DNA of 58,000 nt from Cryptomeria japonica (taxonomy: Eukaryota > Streptophyta > Pinopsida > Cupressales > Cupressaceae): the NCBI RefSeq assembly GCF_030272615.1, contig NC_081407.1, positions 149,793,744 to 149,851,743 on the forward strand. Reading direction: 5' to 3'. Both the position numbers and the translations under genes were made by a program. Below the pieces are notes generated by a model. It was given only the letters and a program-made list of their open reading frames with translations, was not told where the DNA came from and did no database searches. The stretch's first letter is position 1. Every line of letters begins with the position of its first letter. Positions 43,561 through 55,269 of this stretch are shown one piece after another.

Positions 43561-44100
43561 ACCGAATAAAACATGCCATCTATTCAGCTCCAGTGTTATC
43601 TAATCCAAACATGTCCAAGGATTTCATAATGTATGTCTATTACGGTCAGCATAGTATCGCCATGGTGTTAACTCAAAAGGACACACGAAAGGGAGGAGAA
43701 CACCCCATAGCTTTCCATTCAAAGACTCTCAAAGATTATGAGCTCCGCTACAACTTTGTGGAAAAGCAAGCCTTAGCTGCTGTAAAAGGACTAAAGAAAT
43801 TCAGACATTTCATTGCCTGCAATAAGACCACGGTGTATGTAGCTCATCCCACAGCGAGGGAGTACATCATGGAGGGTGACATCACAGAAAAAAGGGCGAA
43901 TTGGATCACTAAGATGTTAGAATATGATGTTGATATTAGGCCTACCAAGTTAGTCTGCGGGAGAGGCTTGTGTGAGTATATAGTACAGGACAGTGAACCC
44001 TGTGGTTTTGAAGCCATTGTAGAAGAGACAGTTATGTTTATGCCTGACACCCCCAGCGACAATTGGATTGACAAAAGGAAACATTTCATGAAGACAATAA
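43561..44100 (+). pseudogene. D RNase H (Ty3/gypsy type)
   Basis: Follows RT without a break. FIMYVYYGQHSIAMVLTQ stands where a Y(I/V)...SA/D.A.G.VL-type block is normal, so catalytic positions look worn. It is followed by EHPIAFHSKTLKDYELRYNF, EKQALAAVKGLKKFRHF, TVYVAHPTAREYIM and RANWITKMLEYDVDIRP. With the upstream archaeal-type domain, the element carries two RNase H domains, as Tat elements do. Confidence 0.82.
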
Positions 44101-45314
44101 CCTTTTCTAAAAATCTTCCCTCGGCTAAGAGAAGATTCTACCGACTCCAAAACAACAGTTTTCATCTAATAAGTGGAATTCTTTTCAAAAGGAATTTCGA
44201 TGGAGTTCTACTCAGATGTGTGGACCGGAGCCAGGCTGATAAAATTTTCCAAGAATTTCACTACGACCCCTCAGGAGGCCATTTCTCCGCACCCACGATC
44301 GCTATCAAAATTACCCAAGCCGGATACTTTTGGCTTTCCATGTTCAAAGATGTACATGCACTAGTAAGAGGATGTAAAGAATGCCAATATTATAGGGGGA
44401 GAGGTAAGAAAGTGGCCATGCCACTTAGGCCAGTGTCAGTGGAAGAGCCCTTCACTCAATGGGGTCTCGATTTTATCGAGATGATCAATCCTCCAAGTTC
44501 AGCCGGACATAAATGGATCCTGACCACTACCGACTATTTCACCAGATGGTCTGAGGATGTCTCCCTATGAAATTCATCTGAAGGCAAAGTGTTGGCTTTC
44601 CTAGAAGATCTGACTTGTCGGTACGGCCCCCCAAAAACTGTTATATCAGACAACGCGTGCGCCTTCATAGGCTCATGAATCACACAGTTCTCTCTTAGCA
44701 GAGGTATTTACCTCAAAACCTCCTCTAACTACTACCCTCAAGGGAATGGTCTTGTCGAATCTACTAATAAGAACCTGATCCGACTTATCAAGAGGATAGG
44801 CGTGGAATATAAGAGGGAATGGCACCATCACTTAAGGAGCACACTATGGGTAGACCGTATAACAACCAAACAGATTCTAAAAAACTCCCCGTATAAGCTG
44901 GTATATGGGAAAGATGCACTTTTCTCTTTGTCACTGGAAATTCCGGTGTTGCAGTTACTAAAATCCATGGATATCGCCGAAAATGGTCTAATGGCCGTAA
45001 GGTTAGCAGAGATTATGGAGCTAGAGGAAGCAAGGGAGACCGTCTTCATAGCTCTCCAAGACAGACAAGAGGTCGTAAAAAGGCGGTTTGACAGTAAAAA
45101 GAGTTCTGATGTGATTTTCGCCCTCGGAGACCTCATTCTGAAGTACAACGAAAGGATGGTGAAACTAGGTCAGCATGCCAAATTTGACTGCCTATGGGAG
45201 GGTCCTTTCTGCATCATAGGATGCAAGGGTTTCAATGCTTTCAAGTTAGAAGATATGAATGGAGATCCCCTCTCCATCCTAGTTAACGGTTTTCACCTCA
45301 AGCCTTTTTATTAA
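44101..45314 (+). pseudogene. D integrase
   Basis: Zinc-binding part: EFHYDPSGGHFS (the two His) and CKECQYY (the two Cys). Core: WGLDFIEMINPPSS (first Asp), VISDNACAF (second), YYPQGNGLVESTNKNLI (Glu): the DDE triad is intact. C-terminal part: SPYKLVYGKDAL, FALGDLILKYNER, LWEGPFCIIGCKG, ending VNGFHLKPFY at 45314. TGA stops at 44568 and 44676 interrupt it; both would arise from CGA by CpG deamination. Frame is otherwise continuous with RT. Confidence 0.9.
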
Positions 45315-45547
45315 GGGTTCCCTTCCCTTGTCAAGTAAATAGTGTACATTATGTGCATATGTGTGGTGTGTATTTATTTTAATTATTTCCAGCCCAACAA
45401 GCATCAAAAGAGAAAGTCAGATAAAAGAAAAGTAATATCATTATATTAAGACTTTCTTGTAATTTTTGTTACAAAATGTGTGGGCCCTTGGCCTCACTTT
45501 TGTTTACATTTGGCAGTTCAGATGCAAGTCGTGTTTTGCCACTCTTT

Positions 45548-46231
45548 TCAGAGGCTATCTTCAGTGTCAGAGTCCCCTTCTTCCAGTGGCCATTCTGAGT
45601 CAGAGGAACTCTCAGTCTCCCTGTACATGAATATAACTACTAGGTTAGGCTGCTGATCCGGCACCACGATTCTTGGGAAAATGTAGTCCACCACGATTCT
45701 TGGGAAAATGTAGTCCCTGAACCCAGTATACCAGTCCGTGCCTTCTGGAATGGGGAATATCATATGGACTCGCAAGAGGAATTCTATAGCAAACTCGATG
45801 CGATACCTGTGGGAAGACAACGTCATAGTTTTCAAACCACTGAGGAGTGGATGCCACTTCACTTCCTTGTTCTCTGAGATGAACCGCTCCAAGTCGGACG
45901 CCGCAGGGAGTCCTAGAAAAGGAACATGGTACGCGACTACATCTTCAAGGCCACCCAAGTAGTCTACAGGAAAAAGCGCTTGAGTCAGCTGCGTCATTAG
46001 TAACCTGGGCTGACCGCAATCCAGCAAAGAAGCCACGAAATGTGAGCAGATATCCATATTTACCTAGTATCGGTCTAGATTACCAATGAAATCTTCACCA
46101 AGTATCCATTTGATGGCGGCAATTACTAATGGGTTCTTCCTTCATGTCATCCCTTGCAGCCTCTGGTCTGATATGTTCCCCAGGAAAGCGACTTGTGCCT
46201 TTCGGCTGACAAGCTGAACTGGAGTATCCAT
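45548..46231 (-). pseudogene. D antisense extra ORF, unrecognised
   Basis: Minus strand, ATG at 46231, 228 codons to 45548 with a TGA and a TAG in the first 60 codons, then 169 open codons. I do not recognise the family. Features: hydrophobic/aromatic body (LFPVDYLGGLEDVVAYHVPF, FAIEFLLRVHMIFPIPEGTD fragments), a 27-bp direct duplication giving DYIFPRIVV twice, and an acidic Ser-rich end (SSSDSEWPLEEGDSDTED). It lies between integrase and the sense extra frame, transcribed away from the latter. A TATAAATA lies on its strand at 46298-46291, 60 bp upstream. By position it is equivalent to the antisense PMD frame of element B and to reported Tat antisense ORFs, but I see no PMD motif. Confidence 0.6.
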
Positions 46232-46290
46232 TTCTTCAGAAACTCTGTCGTTAGAGCTCGCGTTGAGGTAAAAAAATGTCTGAAAAAACA

Positions 46291-46298
46291 TATTTATA
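46291..46298 (-). promoter_or_regulatory. Candidate TATA box for D antisense ORF
   Basis: TATAAATA on the minus strand, 60 bp upstream of the antisense ATG, in the 618-bp gap between the divergent extra frames. Confidence 0.4.
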
Positions 46299-46849
46299 GC
46301 AAAAATCTTGGCAGGTAAGCGATTGGCAATTAGAGCTTACCCTTTCCCTAATTCCAATATCTATGTCATGCCTCTATTAATTCGCATCATGCGAATGGGA
46401 TTATTTTCAAGATCCTGGCATCCCATCAGTCACCTCGAGGAGAGGAATGAATGCAAACAAAGAGCCATACGTACATTCAGGTACGCTGCCTTTAAATGTG
46501 AAAGCTCCGCTAGCCTGTTTCAACTCACGCGGTCTTTATTTCTGACCAATCCTCTCGATCAAAGAAAGATTTTTTCCAAGAAACATTTCCCGAGGAACGT
46601 CAAAGCAACCAAGTAGTTTTTTAGGAAAGTGGGAATGACGGCAACAACATTTTGAGTTGGCACACATATTAGCCAATCCTTGGTTTTCGCAAGAAACAAG
46701 GCATGTCATGCATTTAAAGTTCAAAGGTTCTCCTGGTCACCAATCCATTTTGTTTTGTTATTATTAAGGGAGGCCAGAGGAAGACGTGTAGTTTCTCGCA
46801 TCTTATTCCTGGTTTTCGAGCAAAAGGGAAAGGAAGATTGTTCGCTTAT
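46299..46849. other. Gap between divergent extra ORFs of D
   Basis: About 550 bp, no gene recognised. The G+C content is near that of the coding parts of D. Could hold promoters for either extra frame or an unrecognised 5' part of the sense frame. Confidence 0.4.
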
Positions 46850-49800
46850 ATGGATCTTGAGGCTTCATCCGCGAGGGCTGCTCATAGAGGTTTCTGGGTT
46901 AATGTATTTGAAGAACTATCTTACTCCTTGCATGCTATTCCCCCAAAGAAGGAGTACCCAAAGATGAAGACCAAAAATAAAGCAACGACCCAGAATTCAT
47001 TGGTTGTTCTGGATTCTTTAGAAAATATCTATGAGCTCGAGGTCCAAAGATAGCCCAAAAGCCTTAGAGAGGCTGCTTGTTCAAGAATGTTGCATCATAG
47101 AAATGATCCTCATTCCATAGCGGTGTGTTTCTGGAAGAGTGGCGCTCCTCAGTCTTTGGTCCCTACAGTTCCTTACTGCCTTGAATTTGTGGTCGCTTGC
47201 ACAGAATCTTTTGATCATACCTAGTGTTCTGTCAACAGCTCGCACCTAAAATTGATCATATCTCCAGAGGCCATTAGGGAAAAGCTTTGTTCTCCAATCC
47301 TTGAAAAAACTGAGGTTTTCTCAGAAAAATCCATGGAGGAATTCTGGAGCACCAGGAGGGATGCGTTAATTTTTTGTCAGAATGCCCTCAACTAGAGTTT
47401 GTCAGCAGGGCTCTCGAAGTTCCCTTTGTCCTACAGTGATCTGAAGCAGGATGACCTCAAAGATATCTCGTCTACCCTGGCATGGTTGTGTGGTCATGAT
47501 AGTGACCGTGATATCATAGCTTCCATGATGGGTTTTCTTTTTAAATGCAGGAAGCAAAGAGAACCTTTCCATTTTGACTTCTCCGTGACTATTGCTAAGG
47601 CCATGGTTAAGCAGTTATCTGAGTTTCAACAGTTGCGACGCTTCAAATTCTCTTCGGTGTTGGTGCATCTGCTCCTACATCAAAATGAAACTTTCTTCAC
47701 ACAGTTCATGCGCTTGGCCACTTATGATGAGGCGAGAAGTGTAATGCCAGTGTCTTGTTGGACACCTCTATTGCTGGCTTCTTATGATTCATACCAGTTT
47801 TCAGATTCATTCTTGGTCTCCGTGCTCAAAGATTTTGGAGTGATTCTCGACAAGCCTCTAGCCCATTTCTCACAGATTCAAATGAACTAGATGCAAAATG
47901 AATGCCCTCCTTGTGACTGGTTCGTAGGCCCTGACTTTTCTTTCATTCATGTGCATGGGTTTTCTAAGGAACCTTTCCGGCAACCCACTTATGTAACTGA
48001 CCGAACCCTAGCTCTGGAAATGGCAAGATAGCTGGAAAGAGTCAAGCAAGCGATTGGTGCTAGGAAGCATGATACCTCCATTACTAAGGATAACAAGGCC
48101 ATTGGTCCAATTACTTTAGTAAGAAGAAAAGTAGCTGAGGAAACCCTAGCTTCAAAAATGGTGCAGCTGGGTTTTGTGGTAATTGATGACTCTTGGAGTT
48201 ACGACCTTGATGGTTACTTAAGCAAAAAGAAAAATGTTGTGAGGCATGAGCCTCCAGACTCATGGATGGAACGTACAAATCCCTGGATTGATGACCCAAG
48301 TATATTTGTGGGTCCTGATGATTTTCTTATTTTAGATCATCCCCCATGGTTAAAATTTTATTCCCTGATACAAAGGTTCAACCCCGTGAAACCGATTCCT
48401 CAGGTGTTGTTGGAGGGCATGAAAACTCTATCCTGGCCTAGAAAGAAAAGGGAAAATTTTTGGGTCTACCGTCAGGAAGTAAATCAGCTTAGAGCTAGCC
48501 TTGGAAATGCACCCTTGGATGAGCGTTTTGAACAAGAATGGAGCAAAGTAAATAAATCTAACAATGAGGCAGGTGACAGTTCCTCACGCGGAGACTCGTC
48601 CCCTGAGATAACTGCCTAGCAAGAGATCGGTATTATAAATATCGAAAGACAAGAGTAGGAGCCAAAGATCCCTCTTTCTTTAGACAGTGCAACTCGTAGG
48701 CCTCGTTCGCAGTCTAGTAAGAGGCGGTTCGAGAAGCAGTCCTTAGAGGGCCTTTCAAAGAAGAAGCCATGTCTTAGTGGTACAGAAGAGGTTGTTCCCA
48801 ATACGTCGATGGTAACATCTGTAGATCTTTAGCCACCACGCCCTTCTACTGATCAGGTACGCCCTTTTATCCCTTTCTCCCATTCTCTGGACGTTCTCGC
48901 AATTGTCCCTGCGCCAATGATGCAAACCTCAATCCCTACTGCTCTTACTTTGGCCCCAGTAGGTATGCCGATTAATCCCCAAGATGTGCTCTCGCAGGCT
49001 TCCTTTCCTTTCCCGAGCACGGTTTCCATAGCTACGTCTTTTCACTCACCCACATCAGAAGCAGTCCCTGTGTCGCGTAAGCTAGGGTTTGAAGAGTCTT
49101 CCCCCCAAAGTATGGTCGCGGCATCCGCCAGTTCTTTCCCGTTGGTGGGCTCCTCGTTGGCTGTGAATCATCCGGTCCAATCTTCTTTCGCTGCCCCTTT
49201 TTCGCATTTCCCTTTTGTAGTCCCTCCTGGTGCAGTTTTTGCAGGTCAAGTCATCGATCATCCGGATAGGTTCCAGCAGTAGGTTGTTTATGATAGAACT
49301 GTCAGTTTGAGTAAGACAAGTAAACGGAAGGAAAAGGAAGGTGCTAGTTGCGCTCACCCTCGCTTGCAAACCCATTTCAGCGAGCAAAGGGATTGCCTTT
49401 ACTTTGCAAATCTAGTTCCCAAGGTTGATAAGCCGAAATGTTAGATGAGGCCCAATGATTATGAATTACAAGCAATGGGCATTAGTCTCCAAAGTGCCAT
49501 GGCATCTGACAAAGTCAGAATGATGGAAGAGACTTCTAAAGAAGTATCCACAAAATTTATCAAGAAAAACCATCGTTTAGAAAAGCTCCAAGTAGAAAAC
49601 GCTAGTCTCCGTGATTCCCTTTCCTAGCAGAGGAAGGAAAATAAGGCTCGGGTATCAGAGATCAATCGTCGGCAAAGCCTGCTAGCTCAAGATAATTCAG
49701 AAAAAAAGAAAGTTACAGTCAGCTCTTAACAACGTAGGTTCTCAGCTAAAAGGTCAAGAAGTGACAAGAAATGTGGCCTTGAAGGAATTGCAGGATAAAG

Positions 49801-50918
49801 ACTCTGAGATACAATGATTGAAAGCTACCTCCAGGGACATCGCCCAGGTTCAGATGCAATTGCACCAGGAAATCCTTCTCAAAGAGGATTATGCACGTCA
49901 ACTGAGTGAGGTCCAAGTGTCGTGGTCGGAGGAAAAGATGAGTTTCGAGGCCGAGCTGAAGGAGAGAGAAACTAGCCTTGAACAATTTGGCAAGCGCATT
50001 TCAGAATTAGACACTCTCATACAGTAGGAGTAGAATCATGCATTGCAGCTGCAGCAGTCAGTCAGGACTAGGGAGGCAAAAATCTTAGCTTTGGAAAATC
50101 AAATGGCCATTGAACAAAGCAAAAGCCAGCAGCTCTAGCATGAGATGATTGTGAAAGATAATGAAATATCTCGTTTGCTAAGACTCTCACCTCCGCAGCA
50201 GATTGCTCCCGATTTCTCTACTATGCTAACAGAGTTGTATGTTTCCCATTGGGAAAGAGTAAAACAGTACTGCCCATCCTTGCAACCAGTGTTAAGATTT
50301 CTTAGTGACGTCCAGTCCCTCTGTGCCGAGACTGGACACCTTATTAATAGTTCTATGCTTGTCATCGGTCCAAAGTTCCCAATAGCCCAAGATCTTATCT
50401 AGTTGCTTTATTCCGCTCAAGAAGAGGAGCTTAGGGAGAAAGGGATTGCAGATCATCGACAACTAATCAAAAAGACTAATGTCTTCATAAATCGACACAG
50501 GATAATTATGCAGGGGTTAGTGGCTCTGGCACCTTTGCAATTTTCAGTACCAGATATTAAACAACGTGTCGAGAAATTCGTTTCCTTGGGCTTACCTTCT
50601 CCTTTTCTTGCTGATGGTTCTCTGCTATGGATTGAGCAGGTTTTGCAACAAGTCAAAAGTGTGCAGCAAGATAGAGCCTTCTTATCACGACTGGGAAGTT
50701 CCATTTCGGTAAATGAGGTAGTATGTCTTTTGCATCCTCTAGCCCAGCTCTCTGCTCTTCTGAACCAGGTTCAAGAGGAGCCTGTACCGCTACCCCATGA
50801 TGAAGTAATATGCCTGGATCAATATTTCCAAGATTTGGAGGCGCAGGTTATGCTCTCTGAAGATGAATGGCTACCTTTGCAACAGGGTTTTGATCTTTTC
50901 CATCCTAGTGTGGCCTGA
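46850..50918 (+). pseudogene. D sense extra ORF (~1,350 codons) with C-terminal coiled coil
   Basis: From ATG 46850 (MDLEASSARAAHRGFWVNVF) one frame runs to about 49690, shifts by one base near an A-rich run at 49697, and ends at 50916-50918. Sixteen stops interrupt it: 15 TAG and one TGA. I do not recognise the family. In order: globular N-terminal part (SPEAIREKLCSPILEKTE, FWSTRRDALIFCQ), an all-helical-looking part at 47399-47890, a second globular part at 48100-48560 (SWSYDLDGYLSKKKNVV, LILDHPPWLKFYSLIQRF), a Ser/Pro-rich linker at 48600-49300, a coiled coil at 49450-50150 (heptad-like Leu/Glu/Lys/Gln), and a helical C-terminus. It follows integrase and the antisense frame, before the 3' LTR. 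Aligned substitution-only decay suggests it was once a single protein; splicing cannot be excluded. Confidence 0.7.
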
Positions 50919-50991
50919 AGTCTGGTCTGTGAAGCCAGTAATTGGTTCTCCTTTTCCACAGGCAGAATTTCCCCTGTTAGTCGCCAGGAAA

Positions 50992-52051
50992 TGTTCACTT
51001 TATTTTTCTCCCCGGTGTAGATATTTTGGCGGGCCCGGTTGTTATCGCCTTTTAGCCAGCAGGACAGAGCGCATAGGACACTTGGTGGCACGGCATTGCT
51101 CCCTCGGTTCAGTTTTGGTGTCCAGTTTTTTAAGCAGCGCGGGGTTTACAAATGGCAATGCCTGCTGACTATATTTTGGTGGGCCCACTCGTTAACGTAG
51201 TATGCAAATGGTCTCTTGCGGTTATGTCTTTTTCCGCAACCCGTTCGCGATTAGCAGAATCTTTTCAGTTCATGGTAACCTACAGACCGTTGTGGGCGAA
51301 AAGTAGATTTTCAGGGTTTGTTTTGCTGGGTACGACTTCCATGGCGACATGACATGTTTTCTATTAGGAAGGAGTTGTGCCATTTTGGCATTTTAGGGAA
51401 CTGTTTTCAGAAGTGAGGATCTCTTTAAATGTTGTTTTTTCCCTTGTGTAAGGGATTCAGAACTTGAAAGAAAAAAGAACAGTTCAGTTTGCAAAGTAGG
51501 AATTTTCTTTTTGTTTCAGCCTTTAAGAAACTATTTTGATCCTGCTAGAAGAAAATCATTCAAATTGTGCCTATGGCCTTTATGATGCCTCTTCTAGTAT
51601 GTTGTTAATGGTATTTTTTTGTGCTCTGGTGTTGAAAATTCTGATAACTTTGGGAATATCTCAATCCAAGACTTCACTGATTAAACTATGTTTCTATACT
51701 TGTTATCTGATGAATGTGTGTTGAATATTTCCATATGTTTTTCAAGTAAATCTGGTTGTGGCTTTTGATTATTGTTCTTGATCTGAACTAGTAGATGGTT
51801 GGATGGACTTATAGAAGTTATACATTTCTTAATTTCTGTTGGTTCATTGTTTCTTAATGATCTAGTGTATCGCCAAATACTTTGGAGTTACTTTTCAAGG
51901 GTATTTGTTTCTTTCCCTTTTCCTCAAAACTCAAAGAAGAGTCGGCTTCCTAATCACGAAGGTCATTCAGTGTGTCCCGCGCAAAATTGGTTCTCTAGCA
52001 CTGAATTTCCCATAAGGTTGTTTGTTCCCAAAGCAAAATTTAGAGTCAACA
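50992..52051 (+). repeat. D 3' LTR
   Basis: 1,060 bp, TGTTCACTTTATTTTTC to AGAGTCAACA, matching 29030-30084. Only a short purine run (AGGAAA) precedes it, so the polypurine tract is weak or displaced. Confidence 0.92.
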
Positions 52052-52055
52052 AGTG

Positions 52056-52081
52056 CCTCTAGAAGGATACCTCTAAGCTTA
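52056..52081. repeat. Right arm of 26-bp inverted repeat around element D
   Basis: Inverted match (23/26) to 28959-28984. See the left arm. Confidence 0.7.
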
Positions 52082-54330
52082 TTCTATATATATTATTAAA
52101 TATGTATAAGCTAGTTTAATACTTGTGTGAAAAGAAAGTAAATAAGTTGAAAGTAAGACTGATACGTAATAAATGAATCTACATTGTTCATCATTTTTTC
52201 TCACAAAATCTTAAATAATAGAAAATGTGCATCTATTATTTATTTCTTTGTTTATATATATTTTATTTTAGTATCCATATTTAATTGAAAATAATTTTAA
52301 AAACTTATTAATATAGATCTACATGCTTTGAATTTGGTCATTTATCCTTTCAACATATTATTTTCATCTTTGTGTTCTAAACAGCCTCTAGTGTAGACGT
52401 GAGGTGAGCTCCCAGCAGACATATTAAAACTGGTCTACGTTTTCTAAATTATGAAAAGTTGGTGTGGTGGGGTACTAGAAAGTACCGCCTTTCATCTTGT
52501 GTTTTGCATCATCCCCTCTTGCGACTCGAACTCATGCAACCCCCTTTCATAAACATAGCTAAATGCCACGCTGCTGCAGAGGACAAGCCAACAAATTTTT
52601 TTATGTATTTCAGAAGATTGGATTTTGTCCTGTTCCATTGAATATGTGTTTTCGCCTAAATCAGTTCCGTAGTTGCACTGCTATTATCACTGTCTTCCGT
52701 TGAAACTAGGAAGCACCACAATTTTTCTGTTCATCACCTTCTCTCGGCCGGGGTCGAACTCTTGCAGGGGCAAACAAATTTTGACGATGATTACCAATAC
52801 GCTGCAAAGTCTAGCCTATCATTTAGCAGACCAACTCTACAATTGGATTCAATACTCTAATCATCGTATCTAAATGTTTATTTAGTTGGGTTTTTCATTC
52901 GAAATGTCTTATGGGTCAGATTTTTATGTAATTAATATTAATATATGATATTTTTAATATTTGGTTGTGTGTTTTCCAATTCGTTTATATTAATTTGACT
53001 TTTATTTTTAATTGTATTTAATAAATGATTTATTTAGTACTTATTATATTAGGGTATAGTTTATCAAATAAGAATGTATTTAGGCTAATACATTGTAAAA
53101 GTGCATACTTTCACTTTTACATTTTGGTTAGACAATCTCTTTGTATAAATATTATAATTGCATCTTCATAATATTTATTTTGATCTATTTGACACTCTAG
53201 TAAACCCTTCACCTTAAACATATCAACCAACTACCATTGGCACCCAATGCTCTAGATGGATCACTCCTCATATCATTCCTTTACCTAGGAACATAGTGTG
53301 GGTGCAACCCTATCCCTTTAGCTAGGTCACACCATGATATAGTTAGCCCCAATTTTAACATTCAAAATCTCTTACTTTGAGCTTATCCTTTTGAAGTCTA
53401 TTCATTTAATTATTTGCCTTTGTGTCGAACAACTCAAGTTGAGCAATCAAAAGCTTGTATAATAAGAATTTCCTAGGACGTGTATCAAGCTAGCTCTCTC
53501 TTAAAATTAGATATTTGTTTTTCATGCTTGTAGTTTTGTTGGAATCTAGTTGGACAACTAGGTTTTTCTTGGCATGCAAATCTTTAGTTGAATAACTCCT
53601 CTTGTTTTGAATTGTGTATCACTTTCTCGTATTGAATTTTTTATTCTTCTTATTGAATGGTGAATCCTTTCTTATTTTACCATATAGGCATTTTTCTTTT
53701 CTTAGAACTCTATTGAGTTCTTGTTTGGTCTTCTATATCTACAGTTTTATCTCTCCTTATTTGTATTTTACTTGGCTCTAGCCTCAAAATTTGAGACAAA
53801 TCTATAAGCTTGTATGATATTGAAGATATGAAGGACATTTGTATTTGATTGAATACATGGTTTGTTGGAACTCACTATGACACTACTACAATTTTCTAGA
53901 GTCTTAGCTCCTTTGTGCACTTAAGCCTCTATATACCCATTACATATAACCAACCTAAGAAATCTTTATATGGGCATCCACTTGCCAATTTTGTCTTAGT
54001 GTTGTCCTTTTTTGTCCCCTATGAAATTAATATATGTTAACACAAAATTCTAAGTGTGGGTGTTTTATGTTTAGATTTCTAAGGACTATACTTATGTCAA
54101 AGTTTAAAACCTCCCCTTTCTAGTACACCTTTTCTTCTAATTTCACCTTTTCCTTTGTTCTTGTTAGAATATCAAAATTTGTCTAATTACCATGTCTTTT
54201 CTTTGAACTCTAAATTCCTTATCCTTTACACCAAGTTACCTTTTAAGTCACAATTTTGGTCATCCCTTGGATACATTGTTTTTAGTATCCTATATCCCCA
54301 ACTTTTGATGATTCCTTTGATAAATTTTAA
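52082..54330. other. Unassigned AT-rich DNA
   Basis: No gene recognised. Two short CGAACTC-bearing stretches (52523-52533, 52750-52761) resemble tRNA B boxes on the minus strand but lack a convincing A box. Long T-rich stretches follow 53500. Confidence 0.5.
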
Positions 54331-54468
54331 TAAGAGTTAGAGATGCAAGGATATATCTAAAGAGGTACTTATAGCATGAGTTCTAAGCCCACTATGATGT
54401 CTCACTAGGATTGTGGGTTAAAACATGTCCTTATTTAGGTACCTCATAAGAGGTATCTCCAACTCTTA
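54331..54468. repeat. Small inverted repeat (138 bp)
   Basis: TAAGAGTTAGAGAT at the left end is matched by the reverse complement TAAGAGTTGGAGAT at the right end, with looser pairing inward (GAGGTAC...GTACCTC). Could be a MITE relic; no target duplication is clear. Confidence 0.45.
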
Positions 54469-55004
54469 ATCCTTGAACATTGAAACTCCTACGTCCTACA
54501 ATGTCCATTACCACCTACCTCTTTATATGAACTAAGTCACCATTAAGAGGTCCATGTTTGAAAATCGAACATGTTTGCAATTTTTCAAATTCACCAAAAT
54601 GATAGTGAGATTTAAAGAAGCCGATGAGTTATAAGGTTCGTAAAATCCTCAAAAGATTGATAAAAGTTTAAAGTTTAAACGTTCTAAGGAAGAAGTGACC
54701 AAGTTTAATAAAATAGTTTAATTTTTTTGATCTTTGATTCTTTACAACGGGTTATAGAGTTTGATTCAAAATATAGCAGGAAAAAATGTACACAATTAAA
54801 TTTAAAAACAACTCATATTAGCATCATGAACAATAAAAATTATGTTCACAAGTTGACAATCTTTCTTTCAATAATAAACTTTTGAAAATAATTTAGGTCC
54901 ATTGAATAACTTTGATGGATTGGATCTCTATGATAGAAAGAATTTCGGGTACAAATGAATATCTATTTAATATGTTATAATCTGATTAAGAACGAAAATG
55001 TTGA
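54469..55004. other. Unassigned AT-rich DNA
   Basis: No gene or repeat recognised in this stretch. Confidence 0.5.
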
Positions 55005-55264
55005 TATCTATGTAATTCAATTGATTTCCAATACAAAAAATGGTTTTATATTGTGATGCAATTTTAGAGAGTAGAGAGGATTATATCTATCTAACCCAAT
55101 TAATTTTGGAAACACAAAATTATTCTACCTTAGGGTACAATATTAGAAAGCAGAGATATCCCAATTAACTTCCAAAACAAAAATTGACTTTACCTTGCAA
55201 TGCAATGTTAGAAAAGAGAAATGGCAATACATATAACCCTATTGATTTTCAAAACAAAAGAATG
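55005..55264. repeat. Degenerate tandem repeat, unit about 65-80 bp
   Basis: Three to four units, each with an AATTRATTTTCCAAAACA-type phrase (55021, ~55099, ~55163, ~55244) and a TACCTTGCAATGCAATGTTAG-like phrase (20 bases or fewer are shared per unit). The series continues beyond the solo LTR at 57556-57580. Confidence 0.6.
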
Positions 55265-55269
55265 GGTTT
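55265..55269. repeat. Target-site duplication of outer solo LTR, left (GGTTT)
   Basis: Repeated exactly at 57551-57555. Confidence 0.9.

Larger units (their letters stand above)
29030..52051 (+). mobile_element. Element D: Tat-like retrotransposon with extra ORFs, split by E
   Basis: LTRs 29030-30084 and 50992-52051 enclose, in plus orientation, gag, protease, archaeal-type RNase H, RT, RNase H, integrase, an antisense frame and a long sense frame. Without E (9,182 bp plus one 5-bp target copy) it is about 13.8 kb. I find no target duplication: GGCAC precedes and AGTGC follows. The archaeal-type RNase H lies before RT, unlike element B. In-frame stops are 25 TAG, 4 TGA and no TAA. The gag-pol frame is largely unshifted, so the decay is mainly by point substitution. 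Confidence 0.88.

Noticed and set aside
52500-52770. Two tRNA B-box-like sequences (GAGTTCGAGTC, GAGTTCGACCC on minus) suggesting a SINE or tRNA
   Set aside because: No A box at the proper distance, no cloverleaf and no A-rich tail.
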